From positions 1 to 52,824 of the IMG/VR virus record IMGVR_UViG_3300031576_000058: a stretch of DNA of 52,824 bases. The stretch is one strand, 5' to 3'. The position numbers were made by a program, and so were the translations under genes. Source of the stretch: a virus. Under the pieces are notes generated by a model. The model saw only the letters and a program-made list of their open reading frames with translations, was not told where the DNA came from and made no database searches. Positions 36,701 through 45,534 of this stretch are shown piece by piece (positions within the stretch are counted from its first letter, which is position 1; every line of letters begins with the position of its first letter).

Positions 36701-39700
36701 CGCCCGTGAAGTAATACCGGAGCGGTATATAAGCGAAACGTAGCCCTCGGGTGTCTTGAGCTGCTGCCCGATGCGGACGAGGTGCTGCCCGTCCTCCACC
36801 CGGACCCCGATGAGATCGTGGGCCAGCTCCGGCACGAAGAATTGCGCCTCGCCCGCAGGAATCCGATGGGCTTTTTCGGCTACCCCTTTCGGAGTGGTCC
36901 TGAGAACGGTATAGACGCCAGAATCGATGATGACGTGGCCTTTCATGCCGGGGAGCATTGCACTAAAGGTCTCCGTCAACTGAACATCGCTATCAGAGGC
37001 AGAGGTCATCCCGCTCGGGTGGTTGTGGAGCATCCAGTACCCATCCGCCCCGAGCCGCTCCATCCGTCGCTTCATGCCCTCGATGGTTCTCGCAACATGC
37101 GTCTCCCTGGGCCCCCTTTGCAGAAAAGCCTCAGCCGACCCCGGCATCCGTGACGTAATACCCTCATGGGCGACGATCTTTCCTTCCTTGACATAGAAGA
37201 TTCGTAGCGTCTCGAATTGCGGGTTGCGGAACACCTGGGCCAGCCCTGCGAGGTCCTGGGCCGTGTGGACCGTCTGGCCCCGGAGGTCCACCCGTCCCTT
37301 TTGGTACAGCTCCCGGGTAATTCCGATGCCGAGGATTCTGGCGCCGGCCGCACCGGGAATCCCACGGGGCAGCTTTCCGGAGACCGTAGAGGCCCCTTGG
37401 ACCGACTGCTCCACGTCCGCGATGGCCTCCTGCGCTCGGACTAGATCGGATTCGGGGGAGTCGGGCCGTCTTTGGTAGAACGGCTTGGGTAGCGGCTCCT
37501 CCACGCGAGTCGGTGTCGGCGCCTTGACCTCGGGTGCCTTCGGGGGGAACCGCTCCAAGAGCCGCCCGATTTCCTGCTCCGGGATATGGAAGAAGTTGCC
37601 GGCTGGAGAGTATTTGGCCCCATGGCGGAGGAGCTGGTCGCGCTGGGCCATCTTGGCGTTCTCGATCTTGATAAGGCCATCCTGGCGCTGCCGCAGCTCG
37701 TACTGGTCCGCCCCCTCCAGTGGCACACGATCGCCAGCCTTCAGGGCCTCCATGACCTGCTCTGGCGTCTCCAGCCGCTCGCGGCCCAGCTTGTGACCGA
37801 AGTTCTCCGCCAGCATCGGCATGGTCCCGCGCCTAATCTCGAGGCCGGAGATTTGCCGGTCACCGGCATTGAAGGTGACGTAGCTCCGCTTCGGCACCTC
37901 TCCAGCCGCACCGTATTGTCCAACCACCCTGGCCAAAGGTAAATACCTAGCAATCCGATCCATGTGGGGAGTGATGAGGCCCTGGAGGATCCCAAATCGG
38001 TGTCCGCTCTCGTCCTTGACTTCGTGGAGGACCAGTTGTGGTTGGAGTTCCGTGGACCGGACGACCTCGCCCCGGTACTTCCGGGTCTTGGCAAACTCCT
38101 CCGCCTCCTCCTGCTCTGCCAGCAACGCCTTTCGCTTCTCCCAAAATCTATCGAACGCTTCGTTCGACGCTTCGAGCGGCATGAACTGGAGATCCAGCAA
38201 GAAATCTTTCAAGCTGGCCACCGTGGGGTCTTTCGGCAGATCCCGGTATTCGATCATGCCCTCGCGGGTGATGCCTTTCGCTTCCATGGGGGAAGGAGTC
38301 GGAAGTGATGGTGGTGGAGCCTCTGGCAATTCCGGCGTTACGGCCTTTTCTATCTTGCCCAATGCCACCTTCATCCAGTCAGGTTGATCTACTAGAACGT
38401 GCCGAGGTGCTTCGTATGGGGTGGCCTCTCCAGGAGTGACCATCCCCTGCTGCACATCTTTCCACTGTGGGGCGTTGAACACCTCGCCTTGTGGCAGATT
38501 TTGCACTAGCTCCATAATCTGATCCCGGTAGCCTTGAGCGATGCGTCCAATAGCACTCCTCGGGATCATCATTCTGTCTGCCATTCCCTCAAAGCCCGTG
38601 TCTATCCCTGGCTCACCGGCAGCTTTCTTTCTCAACCGGGAAGTGGCTGAGAAGAGGTCCTTGTGGTTGGCGTCCGGGAAAATCACTCGGACTGATCCCT
38701 TCTTCCCACGACCGATGAAGATGCTTCTCGCCGGGACGGCCTCAATAGCCTTGGTCGGAGGTGCGAGTTCCGGCTGTACCGCTGTCGGTGGCCTCTCGAA
38801 CAGTGGCGTCTCCTCGACGGGACGCACCTCGGCACCTTCGGGGGCACGGATCGGCTCTCTTGGGACCTCGCGGGGCGGGGCAAAGGTCATCTGGCCGGGG
38901 GTGAACGGCTCTTCGCGGATGGTAGGTGCTACTGGAGAGACCACGGGCTGAGGAACCTCTCCCGCTCTTATTTCCTCAGCCGACGGAATGTTGAGCTTTG
39001 ATCTCACGGACCGGATCATGGTCCGTGCGTCCGAGAGACCAATGTTGTTAAAGCCAAACTCTGGCTTCATCTGATCGAATACTTGGGCAGCGACAAGACC
39101 CTGCCTACTCAACTCAGAGATTCTGTCGGAGAGTCCCAGCCTTTGAGAAAGGGCAAACTGTCTGTCAATCTCCTCTTGGATATAATCTGGAACGGACTTC
39201 CTTGTGGCTTCCTCTGGTATTTGGGCAGGAGCGGGGGCTACTGCTGGTGCCACAGGAGCCGCCGGTGGCGGCGTCACCAACGCCTCGAGCCGCTCCGCCT
39301 CTTGGTCTCGCGCCAACTCCTCGAGCGCTCCCGAGAACCGCTCAAAGCCCACTTCGGTCGGCTCAAGGCCGGTCTCGACGTACATATCCCTTGCCTCGTC
39401 GGCAGTGATCCCAGCCTTCAGCCGATCAAGTATTTCCAGGTAGAGCGGATTCTCCTTGTCGCGGCGGATCGCCGCCACGATCTGAGACGGGCTGGCGGCA
39501 ATGCCTTGGAGCTCTGGGAAGAGTGACTTGAAGCCACCGACTCTCCGGTATTCTCCTGGCTCCCCCACCAGCTTGCCGGTCGGTGTGGCCTCAGAGACTT
39601 CCTGGAGGGCATCGGCAAGGCCAGTAGCCTTCCCCTCAGCAATCACGTCGATTGGACTCTTTTCCACAGCCTTTTCCACTGGTGGGGCTGCAGGAGGAGC

Positions 39701-41416
39701 GACGACGGGTGTGGGAGCGGCTTTTGCCTCAACCGCAGTCGGAGCGACACTGAGCACCTGGGCGCCCTTGGGGGTCCGGACGAGTTCGGGCGGCCTGGCC
39801 TCCCTTCCCTCCTGTTGCGAAAAGGACACAGCGGAGGTCAAATTGTCAAAGTGGACCTTGGCCCGTCCATCTGCCCAGACCACCTGGTAGGATTGTCCTC
39901 GTGGAGGCCTCTCAGGTAGGGCTGTAGGCGCAGGGGTAGGTGTTGGGGCGGCTTCTGGCCTGATCGCCTCAGGAGCGGCTGGTGGGCGCACAGGAGGAGC
40001 AGGTTTGGGGGTCGGCTCAGGCGGATCGGCAGGCCTCGGAGGGGCTTCAGTCGGAGTTGGCCCTATGGCTGTCCGGATTCCGGGCGACGAGGCCTCTTGG
40101 GCCGTGGCAGCAGATTGGGTGGCGAATGTCGCCTTCTGCAAGAGTGCATCGTTGAAGTTCTTGAGCTTCTCGGGATCCTTGGCGAGGTCCTGTCGGATGC
40201 GCTTGATGGTGTGGAGCTTGTTTTCTTGGGCCCACACCTCCTCGACCAGATCAGCAACCGTGCGTTCAGGGCTTTTGGACAGCTTCGCCCGCCATGTCTT
40301 GACTCCCTCACGGATCACGCTTGGGCGTGGCCCCTCCACCTGACGCCCAAAGAGCCCCAGCATCCCGATATGGAAGTCCCTCTCGAATGACTCGGCGTCC
40401 CGCTGCGAGTAGCCCATGTCGAGCAGGATGTGCTTGGCCGTGGCTCCCACCGCGATAAACGGCGAGGCCATGAGCCGCGTCCCTAGATCAAGCGCCTGCC
40501 AGGCCCAGATGAACGGTGTCCATCCGGCCCGCCGGATCCGGTAGGTAAACTCGTCCTCGTTCGGATAGCGGGGCATCTTGTTCGGGTCGATCGTGAAGGC
40601 TGGGCTTTCGGCAATGACTTGCAGGGTCTCGCGGATACCGCGGAGGCCCGGGCCGGCCGCTTCGGGCGGGATCTCGACCCCGGGCACCCCTTCAACGGCA
40701 CCGACGACATATGGCACTCCACGAGGTTCTTCCTGGGGTGCTGGAATAACCGTCCTTGTTCCACGACCCGGGGTCGGTGGAATCCCGAATGGATAGGCGG
40801 CCCGGAGGTCCTCCTCAGCCGCCAGATCAGGGGTTGGCGCCGGCACCATGCCGGGGATCCGCCCCATTTCTTCCCCGGTGGGGAGCGAGGCTATGCCGCG
40901 CTTTCCTGCCTCAAGCTGTCGGCCTACAGCCGCTTTGATGCGATCAAGGACAGATGGCTTCGGCGCGTCGGCGAAGGCCTGCTTGATAGAGTCTGTAGTC
41001 GTTTTCTTTTGGGACGGTTCGGTGAAGGCTTTGCGGATCTGATCGGACGTAATCTTTTTGGCTACGGTTCCTTCGGCCGCCTCTGCCTCTCTGGGCGAGA
41101 GGAGATTCAACATGTCCTTCATCCACGGCAGCTTGAATCGCTCTGGTTGGGGTTCGGGCTCAAAGGATGGGATGGGAAGATCGGCGCCTTCGTACTCTTT
41201 TATATTTGATGGGATAGTGAAGGCTGGAGGCTCGGCCTGCTGTTCGCCGCCGTTGCCACCATTGGGCTCAAGGAGGGTAAGGGGAGGCTCAGTGCTTGAA
41301 CGGGGTAATGCTTTGTAGCCAGGACCCAGAGAGCGCCGAAACTTCTCATAGAGAGCTTCCTCACCATGCTCCTCCGAGAAGAGGGACCGGAGGTGATCGG
41401 CGGTAATCTTGGCCAT
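33743..41416 (-). CDS. Giant polyvalent/internal virion protein with JAMM/RadC-like domain
   Basis: 2557 residues. The N-terminal third is Pro-rich linkers between small domains and repeats a short K-I-T-x-D-x-[IL]-R-x-[AL]-F motif at residues 4-13, 122-131 and 140-148. At 1464-1477 is HNHPSGMTSASDSD, an exact H-x-H-x7-S-x2-D metal site of JAMM/RadC-like peptidases, preceded by RETHVARTIEGM and GYWML. The C-terminal ~900 residues are charged helices and hydrophobic stretches (LAYAIAGGAYITLEL region), like the membrane-spanning ends of large ejected phage proteins. Likely packaged and injected to process or bind host proteins. Confidence 0.82.
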   Translation of the reverse strand: MAKITADHLRSLFSEEHGEEALYEKFRRSLGPGYKALPRSSTEPPLTLLEPNGGNGGEQQAEPPAFTIPSNIKEYEGADLPIPSFEPEPQPERFKLPWMKDMLNLLSPREAEAAEGTVAKKITSDQIRKAFTEPSQKKTTTDSIKQAFADAPKPSVLDRIKAAVGRQLEAGKRGIASLPTGEEMGRIPGMVPAPTPDLAAEEDLRAAYPFGIPPTPGRGTRTVIPAPQEEPRGVPYVVGAVEGVPGVEIPPEAAGPGLRGIRETLQVIAESPAFTIDPNKMPRYPNEDEFTYRIRRAGWTPFIWAWQALDLGTRLMASPFIAVGATAKHILLDMGYSQRDAESFERDFHIGMLGLFGRQVEGPRPSVIREGVKTWRAKLSKSPERTVADLVEEVWAQENKLHTIKRIRQDLAKDPEKLKNFNDALLQKATFATQSAATAQEASSPGIRTAIGPTPTEAPPRPADPPEPTPKPAPPVRPPAAPEAIRPEAAPTPTPAPTALPERPPRGQSYQVVWADGRAKVHFDNLTSAVSFSQQEGREARPPELVRTPKGAQVLSVAPTAVEAKAAPTPVVAPPAAPPVEKAVEKSPIDVIAEGKATGLADALQEVSEATPTGKLVGEPGEYRRVGGFKSLFPELQGIAASPSQIVAAIRRDKENPLYLEILDRLKAGITADEARDMYVETGLEPTEVGFERFSGALEELARDQEAERLEALVTPPPAAPVAPAVAPAPAQIPEEATRKSVPDYIQEEIDRQFALSQRLGLSDRISELSRQGLVAAQVFDQMKPEFGFNNIGLSDARTMIRSVRSKLNIPSAEEIRAGEVPQPVVSPVAPTIREEPFTPGQMTFAPPREVPREPIRAPEGAEVRPVEETPLFERPPTAVQPELAPPTKAIEAVPARSIFIGRGKKGSVRVIFPDANHKDLFSATSRLRKKAAGEPGIDTGFEGMADRMMIPRSAIGRIAQGYRDQIMELVQNLPQGEVFNAPQWKDVQQGMVTPGEATPYEAPRHVLVDQPDWMKVALGKIEKAVTPELPEAPPPSLPTPSPMEAKGITREGMIEYRDLPKDPTVASLKDFLLDLQFMPLEASNEAFDRFWEKRKALLAEQEEAEEFAKTRKYRGEVVRSTELQPQLVLHEVKDESGHRFGILQGLITPHMDRIARYLPLARVVGQYGAAGEVPKRSYVTFNAGDRQISGLEIRRGTMPMLAENFGHKLGRERLETPEQVMEALKAGDRVPLEGADQYELRQRQDGLIKIENAKMAQRDQLLRHGAKYSPAGNFFHIPEQEIGRLLERFPPKAPEVKAPTPTRVEEPLPKPFYQRRPDSPESDLVRAQEAIADVEQSVQGASTVSGKLPRGIPGAAGARILGIGITRELYQKGRVDLRGQTVHTAQDLAGLAQVFRNPQFETLRIFYVKEGKIVAHEGITSRMPGSAEAFLQRGPRETHVARTIEGMKRRMERLGADGYWMLHNHPSGMTSASDSDVQLTETFSAMLPGMKGHVIIDSGVYTVLRTTPKGVAEKAHRIPAGEAQFFVPELAHDLIGVRVEDGQHLVRIGQQLKTPEGYVSLIYRSGITSRAIEDVPVAKFLRGRELVDYVRARQREYGATSALSFYPEYKGEQAEAIKRAAQRYIDGGVILDHGIGVLEGGYTLGRLREGERLRLRAAEGARPAYRVSEPKADFGEEPQDEWAERLQEWQREGRAEERRVSGQGPKVIIQKPMKDYGWLSMIGTPSNVLRRYGPEAAAAIRALNLGEINQRIAFGRRMETDLEATGRIPKADFGKTGEVFWDIFEGKDIEAIEARTDISQETKEAARYFREKFDADRQLIIERMREDLRPAVEDRIDTKVREEIPIPEGKHRRTAEQLEEVRKRVAKETTEELQRMIPDEWGIDKYLPHIFPGDFRIFVKADEGMAFIGTARTRYEAMKRINEDHASNPERTAEMYVVDQRQFVNPDVVRVSRPRRWMVINRIADAMDIGAEDVSWAFKGVIGTKEGKKKWWGSLRHREGYPGFSQDLEWVLGIYNHGLTRWIHVTDARRAVQPLIDKVRKSGRSTLADELEANLNILWGYKSQTSQMLDNLLERIPGLSHFHRPFALERWTNRAKSLSAYLFLNLSPRFHFLNRLQTFQTLWPIVSTREFVNGRRLYLGKVTLESGEELIGKDLLEKHGVRFLAGGKFVGEAGPLKRFKMARFREQLRGLAPETFNQEVAFLTMYLKARKMGLEDAQAAEYAFLRGNIYSQFLGLRTDQPRALYRAMSTGLTAPVKSTIFQFRRFQIKNLELIADLLADKDFVGAGKWLGANIGIGGMKGLLNPLIAIAGGAYITLELYNRIKEEYGETIANLIAYGLPGLLGIDFSYSVQMVDVPRGQSVPEAIGNVALGPLGSLALAGGEAALGEEKGVVPEPAKRLISALRQRAPALRWTEGLRQIWEGDYDFRDPKGMLKFKGDLKDVLLNMAGFRSLTASEQDMILSAYVEVRKRRDAVIDRVVSLRAQQRLEGADVVLETSPGKDDIDRWNALYPEFPITSRDIRNRLRPRLRESQIPRAERRIHEGPKVFRKMMPARP

Positions 41417-41417
41417 A

Positions 41418-42785
41418 TCACTGGCTCAACTCTCTGGCGATTGCATCTTGCTGCTCCGGTGTCAGGTCCATGAACCGCTTCCCGTACTTACTTTGGGCGG
41501 CCTCATCGGCCCTCTTGCGGAGTTCGGCCTGCTGTTCGGGACTAGGCTGAGGCACTTCCCCGCCTTCCTCTTGCTCTTGCATCGCCTTCGAGATCAGCCG
41601 CCCGATGTTCTGGCTCATCTGCTTCTTCTGTTGCGACGTCAGGCCTTCCGTGATGAGCTCGATATTCGCCAGGGCCCCGGTCAGAGTCTTCAAGGGGATC
41701 TTCTTGCCACTCAACAGGTCGAGGCGTGTCTGTTTTAGGTCAATGTAGAGCTGGCGTTCCTCTTTAGGGATAGCCGCTCGCCTCCCACGCTCTACCGCCT
41801 CGGTCTTCCGCGCAGCCAGATCAATCTCGAGTTCCGACGCGACTTCCCGCGGGATCCGCCTGTTCGAGACCATATCGGCCGCCTGGCGCGGGAAGGAGAG
41901 TTCGATCTTGCGCCAGGCTTCCAGGGGCTTCATGCCGGATAATCGTAGTTGCGAGTAGGTCCGCGCGATGAGCCCCTCCGGACCCATCACGTTGGTCAGC
42001 ATGCCCGCCGTGATCTCCGCTCCCTTGGTCCGGAAGAACTTCGACTCGGCGCTCAGGACTTGGTCGATCATGTCGAGACGCTTCTGGCCGTCCTCGACAC
42101 CCCCCTCACCCAGCGAGAATAGGTTCTTCCCGAAGCGCTCCACGTCGCGCTGCATCGCACCGCGCTCGCGCTCCGTGTCGATGTAGGTCATGAACGGTCC
42201 GATATCCTTGGTCTCGCCGGACTCCACGAGGGCATGGTAGAACTGGCCCACGGCGTTGACCCGGTCCTCCGGTGTCTTGGCCTCTTTGAACAGCGTCATG
42301 GCATCCGAGGCTTTCTTGCGACCAGAGCGAGCCCGCTCCTCGGTTTCGATCTGCCGCGTCAGGTCGAGACCCCGGACGCCTGCCCGCTCTAGCCCAATGA
42401 GGGCCTCGGCCCCCCCGGGTTGCGTCAGGGCTTCACGGAGGGACCTTGGTGTAGCACCTGCCCCTGGGCCTCCAGGCGTCGATACCCCAGGGGTCACACC
42501 CACCTCCAGCCCGGTCGGTGCTGCCGGTTCCGATCCAGGAATGGGTGGAAGCCCCGCCGTAGTTCCTCCCGGTGCCAGCAGACGCCGAAGATTCTGTGGC
42601 GCTTGAGCAAGCAAGCCCTGTTGCTCCTGATACTGCTGCTGTGCCCTTCGTTCCGCCTCCTCCAACATCTGCAGGCGACGCCGCCGATCGGTCATGTCCT
42701 GCGATCGGAAATAGCTGTCGATCGCCGCCGGGATCCCCTTGGCGAGTCCGAGTTCGAGACCGGAGGGATAGGTCACGTCAGCCAT
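41418..42785 (-). CDS. Internal virion/ejection protein candidate
   Basis: 455 residues. N-terminal helix with RRRRLQMLEEAERRAQQQYQEQQ, a Pro/Gly-rich linker, then long helical repeats (IETEERARSGRKK, FKEAKTPEDRVNAVGQFYHALVESG). C-terminus is Gln/Glu-rich. It lies between two likely ejection proteins and near the tail genes, so a role in DNA delivery is inferred. No similarity named. Confidence 0.7.
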   Translation of the reverse strand: MADVTYPSGLELGLAKGIPAAIDSYFRSQDMTDRRRRLQMLEEAERRAQQQYQEQQGLLAQAPQNLRRLLAPGGTTAGLPPIPGSEPAAPTGLEVGVTPGVSTPGGPGAGATPRSLREALTQPGGAEALIGLERAGVRGLDLTRQIETEERARSGRKKASDAMTLFKEAKTPEDRVNAVGQFYHALVESGETKDIGPFMTYIDTERERGAMQRDVERFGKNLFSLGEGGVEDGQKRLDMIDQVLSAESKFFRTKGAEITAGMLTNVMGPEGLIARTYSQLRLSGMKPLEAWRKIELSFPRQAADMVSNRRIPREVASELEIDLAARKTEAVERGRRAAIPKEERQLYIDLKQTRLDLLSGKKIPLKTLTGALANIELITEGLTSQQKKQMSQNIGRLISKAMQEQEEGGEVPQPSPEQQAELRKRADEAAQSKYGKRFMDLTPEQQDAIARELSQ

Positions 42786-42788
42786 AAG

Positions 42789-43859
42789 CTATGCCCTGGG
42801 GGCGTACACGGTATTGTACCCTGGCGTCCCGCTATAATAGGACCCGCCGTAGCTCGGAGCGTAGCTGGGGAGGCCAGCCGAAAGCCCCCCCCCAAGAGCA
42901 CCGCCAAGAGCAGCGCCAAGCGGACCACCAAGCGCGGCGCCTCCTAGGGTAAGCAGGCCGCTCATTAGGCCACCCTGAGCCTGGGATTGGGCATTCTGGG
43001 CCTGGATCTGCGCGTTCATCACGGCGAGGTTCTGGGCGGCCCGTTGCTGATTCACGTTCGCCTGAAGCGATCGGTCGTAGTTATATTCCTGCGTGAGTTG
43101 CCCGAACTGGGGTGGGGTTTGGATATAATCCAGGCCCAACGACCCGAGACCACCGGCGAACTGATACGGGGAGACGTTCGGGACCCCGGCCAGTAAGCCT
43201 CGCCGGAGACCCAAGGTCCGCTCGGCGGCCGGAGAGAGGGTATATCCCACCCGGGCCGCCCGCTCGAGCTCGTACTGACCCGAGAGGTATTTCTCTTGCC
43301 CCTGGCGCTGGAGCATGTCCTGAAAGGCTGTGCTGTAGGGGCTGGAGAGCTGGTAGCCTGAGCCCAAGGCGCGGCGGAAACGTTCATCGAGGTCGCGCTG
43401 CTCCTGCAGATGACGCTGCGCCATCGCCGGATCGGTCGGGAGACCCCCTTCGAGGGCGGTCCGATACCTCTGCTGAAATCCCCGGCCGATCTCGAGCTGC
43501 CGTGCCGCCTCTTCGCCAGCGTAGTCCTCTGGGCTCAGGCCGGTGGCCCGCTGGAAGGCCGTCCGTTCCTGTTCGGTGCCCGCGAGACTCTCGGCCTGGA
43601 GGCCGCGGAGTCCGGTGAAGAGGCCGAGTTCGGACACCCCCGCCTGGGCCAAGAGGTCAGACAGGTCGATCCCGAGGGTTTCCTCGATCGCCTTTCTGGT
43701 GGCCTCTTGCTCGGACTGGAGCTTCCGGGCCCGCTCCAGGTTCTCCTGGTAGAGTTCCCGCCCGCCAGCCCGAACCTCTGTAAGCTCTGTGCTTGGAGGC
43801 GGCGCAGGAGGAACCGGCGGTAGACTAGGGATCTTGGGCTTTGTGAAGAAGCTGCTCAT
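42789..43859 (-). CDS. Ejection protein candidate with Gly/Ala C-terminus
   Basis: 356 residues. Pro-rich start (PPVPPAPPPS), long charged coiled coil, then Gln/Ala-rich segment and a strongly hydrophobic Gly/Ala/Leu stretch (LLTLGGAALGGPLGAALGG) near 310-335, ending Tyr/Gly-rich. Membrane-inserting C-terminus after a helical rod is what podovirus ejection proteins (e.g. P22 gp7/gp20/gp16 class) show. Start overlaps the next gene's stop. Confidence 0.7.
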   Translation of the reverse strand: MSSFFTKPKIPSLPPVPPAPPPSTELTEVRAGGRELYQENLERARKLQSEQEATRKAIEETLGIDLSDLLAQAGVSELGLFTGLRGLQAESLAGTEQERTAFQRATGLSPEDYAGEEAARQLEIGRGFQQRYRTALEGGLPTDPAMAQRHLQEQRDLDERFRRALGSGYQLSSPYSTAFQDMLQRQGQEKYLSGQYELERAARVGYTLSPAAERTLGLRRGLLAGVPNVSPYQFAGGLGSLGLDYIQTPPQFGQLTQEYNYDRSLQANVNQQRAAQNLAVMNAQIQAQNAQSQAQGGLMSGLLTLGGAALGGPLGAALGGALGGGLSAGLPSYAPSYGGSYYSGTPGYNTVYAPRA

Positions 43860-44314
43860 GTCTGGGCCTCAGCCATGCGATGCCACAGTGGGCTCCACTC
43901 GCGGTAGAGGACCCACCACGCCCATCGGGTCCCTTTCTTGTATCGGACAAAGTGCCATTGCTCGCAGAACTTGGTCAGGCGCAGGACGTTCTTCGCCTTC
44001 CGGTCCAGTCGGGTCAAGATGCAGGGCACCCCGCGCCGCCAAGCCTCCTCGACGAAGCGGTCAAAGAGGTCCGCCAGAATCTTCCGGCGCCGCGCCGTCC
44101 AGAAGCCGGACCGGACCGCGAGGTGTTCCACGATATGGTGCTCGTCGATCTTCGCCATGCTGACGAAAGCAAAGGGCACCCCCTTGTCCTCGATGAGAAC
44201 TATCCATTGCGTGTGATCGGTCCGGAACTCGCCCGGGACGCCGTGTGCCTCGACGATCGCCTGGGCCTTCGGGTGCGGAAGTTCATCCCGATCTATGACT
44301 AGGAAATTACTCAA
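43856..44314 (-). CDS. GNAT-like virion-cluster protein
   Basis: 152 residues. EHLAVRSGFWTARRRKILADLFDRFVEEAWRRG resembles the V/R-G-x-G-like loop and following helix of acetyltransferases; CILTRLDRK and HFVRYKKGTRW follow. Proteins of this size and motif sit beside collar and internal virion genes in several podoviruses. Enzyme activity is uncertain. Confidence 0.55.
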   Translation of the reverse strand: MSNFLVIDRDELPHPKAQAIVEAHGVPGEFRTDHTQWIVLIEDKGVPFAFVSMAKIDEHHIVEHLAVRSGFWTARRRKILADLFDRFVEEAWRRGVPCILTRLDRKAKNVLRLTKFCEQWHFVRYKKGTRWAWWVLYREWSPLWHRMAEAQT

Positions 44315-45534
44315 TGTTTGATAATCCAGTGCATGGTGATGTACGGCTGCAAGTTGTTGTGGGCACCGCCACCGCCAGTGGAGCTGGTAGCAAGGGCGTT
44401 CCCTATGCCCATAAGACCGCTACCAGCGGCCCCACCCGCAACGGGATCGGTGCCAGATAGATGGGTGTGGGCAGGCATCTCGGCGATGGTAAGTGTATGC
44501 GTCTTTGCGCCGCCAGTTTCCCCAAGCACGTCAAACTCAGTCTGTACCGCATCCAGGCCTACGGGGATTCGGCCTTTCAGGTTTGGCAGGTTGAACGTCG
44601 TGCTGCCGTCGCCAGTCCCGTAGGTCGTACCAATGACGGCGAACAGGCCCGAGTAGGTCGTCCGGCTGACGGCAGTGCCATCGGTCAAGAGCCATCCCGA
44701 GGGGACAACTCCTGAGTGTCCGGCGAAGACCAGCATGGAGCCGGTGGGGGTCGCCGACGACGCCCAGACGAGCGTTCCGGATCCGGTGGTCTGCGTGGTG
44801 AGGACGTCGCCAGCATTGCCCGTGGTCGGAGGCAAGAAGTAGGTGGCTTCGCTGGTGGCGTGGGAGGCCTGGATGCGCGTGCCAAGGCTGCTCGTCGCAT
44901 GGTAGAGGATGATCTGGCTGGTCCGGGTCGTGGGATGCCCCACGAGCAGATCCGTGGCCCAATCCATGACTCCGGTCGAGGCTGCCCGGAGGTAGTTGTT
45001 CTGGTTGGAGGGCGCGGTCGTCGGCCAGATGTAGGTGACGCTGGCCAAGGCATGCCCCGCCTGAAAGCGGGTCTGGAAGGTCGTGCCCGCGTGCTCGAAG
45101 ATGAGTTTGTTCGTGCGGCTGGTCTGGTGACCGATGGTGAGGTCGCCGACGAGCCTTAACGGATTGTCATTCAACGTGAAGGGAGGATCCTGGTACCAGT
45201 ACGTGTTGCCGGTGATCCCGGCAATGACGAACCGGAGGCGCTCGATCTCGCCGGCCAAGGAGGTAGCCAGGCTCTCCCCCCCACCCGGGAAGGGATCAAC
45301 CTGGTTCCGCATCTGCGTGACGTTGGAGCTGTAATCATCCACGCAGTTCGGGGTATCGTTCGTGACGCCGACCGTGGCAAAGGAGTTATTAAGGTCGGAA
45401 GCGGTGAGGATCTCGTTCGTGGCCCACGTCTTAAACACCGAACAATTCCCTGCGGGCCAGAGGGTCCAGGGCATGGCCAGCAGGAGTAGGCCAGCGAGGA
45501 CGATGCCAACAATACCGATATCGCGCCGACTCAT
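44311..45534 (-). CDS. Tail fibre with collar domain and N-terminal membrane segment
   Basis: 407 residues. N-terminal hydrophobic segment (IGIVGIVLAGLLLLAMPW), then a beta-rich shaft with repeats TSRTNKLIFEHAGTTF and TTRTSQIILYHATSS; C-terminal phage collar domain (GSMLVFAGHSGVVPSGWLL, FNLPNLKGRIPVG, GGAKTHTLTIAEMPAHTH split). Receptor-binding or host-contact fibre. A signal/TM N-terminus on a fibre is atypical and repeats the pattern seen in other virion proteins here. Confidence 0.82.
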   Translation of the reverse strand: MSRRDIGIVGIVLAGLLLLAMPWTLWPAGNCSVFKTWATNEILTASDLNNSFATVGVTNDTPNCVDDYSSNVTQMRNQVDPFPGGGESLATSLAGEIERLRFVIAGITGNTYWYQDPPFTLNDNPLRLVGDLTIGHQTSRTNKLIFEHAGTTFQTRFQAGHALASVTYIWPTTAPSNQNNYLRAASTGVMDWATDLLVGHPTTRTSQIILYHATSSLGTRIQASHATSEATYFLPPTTGNAGDVLTTQTTGSGTLVWASSATPTGSMLVFAGHSGVVPSGWLLTDGTAVSRTTYSGLFAVIGTTYGTGDGSTTFNLPNLKGRIPVGLDAVQTEFDVLGETGGAKTHTLTIAEMPAHTHLSGTDPVAGGAAGSGLMGIGNALATSSTGGGGAHNNLQPYITMHWIIKH

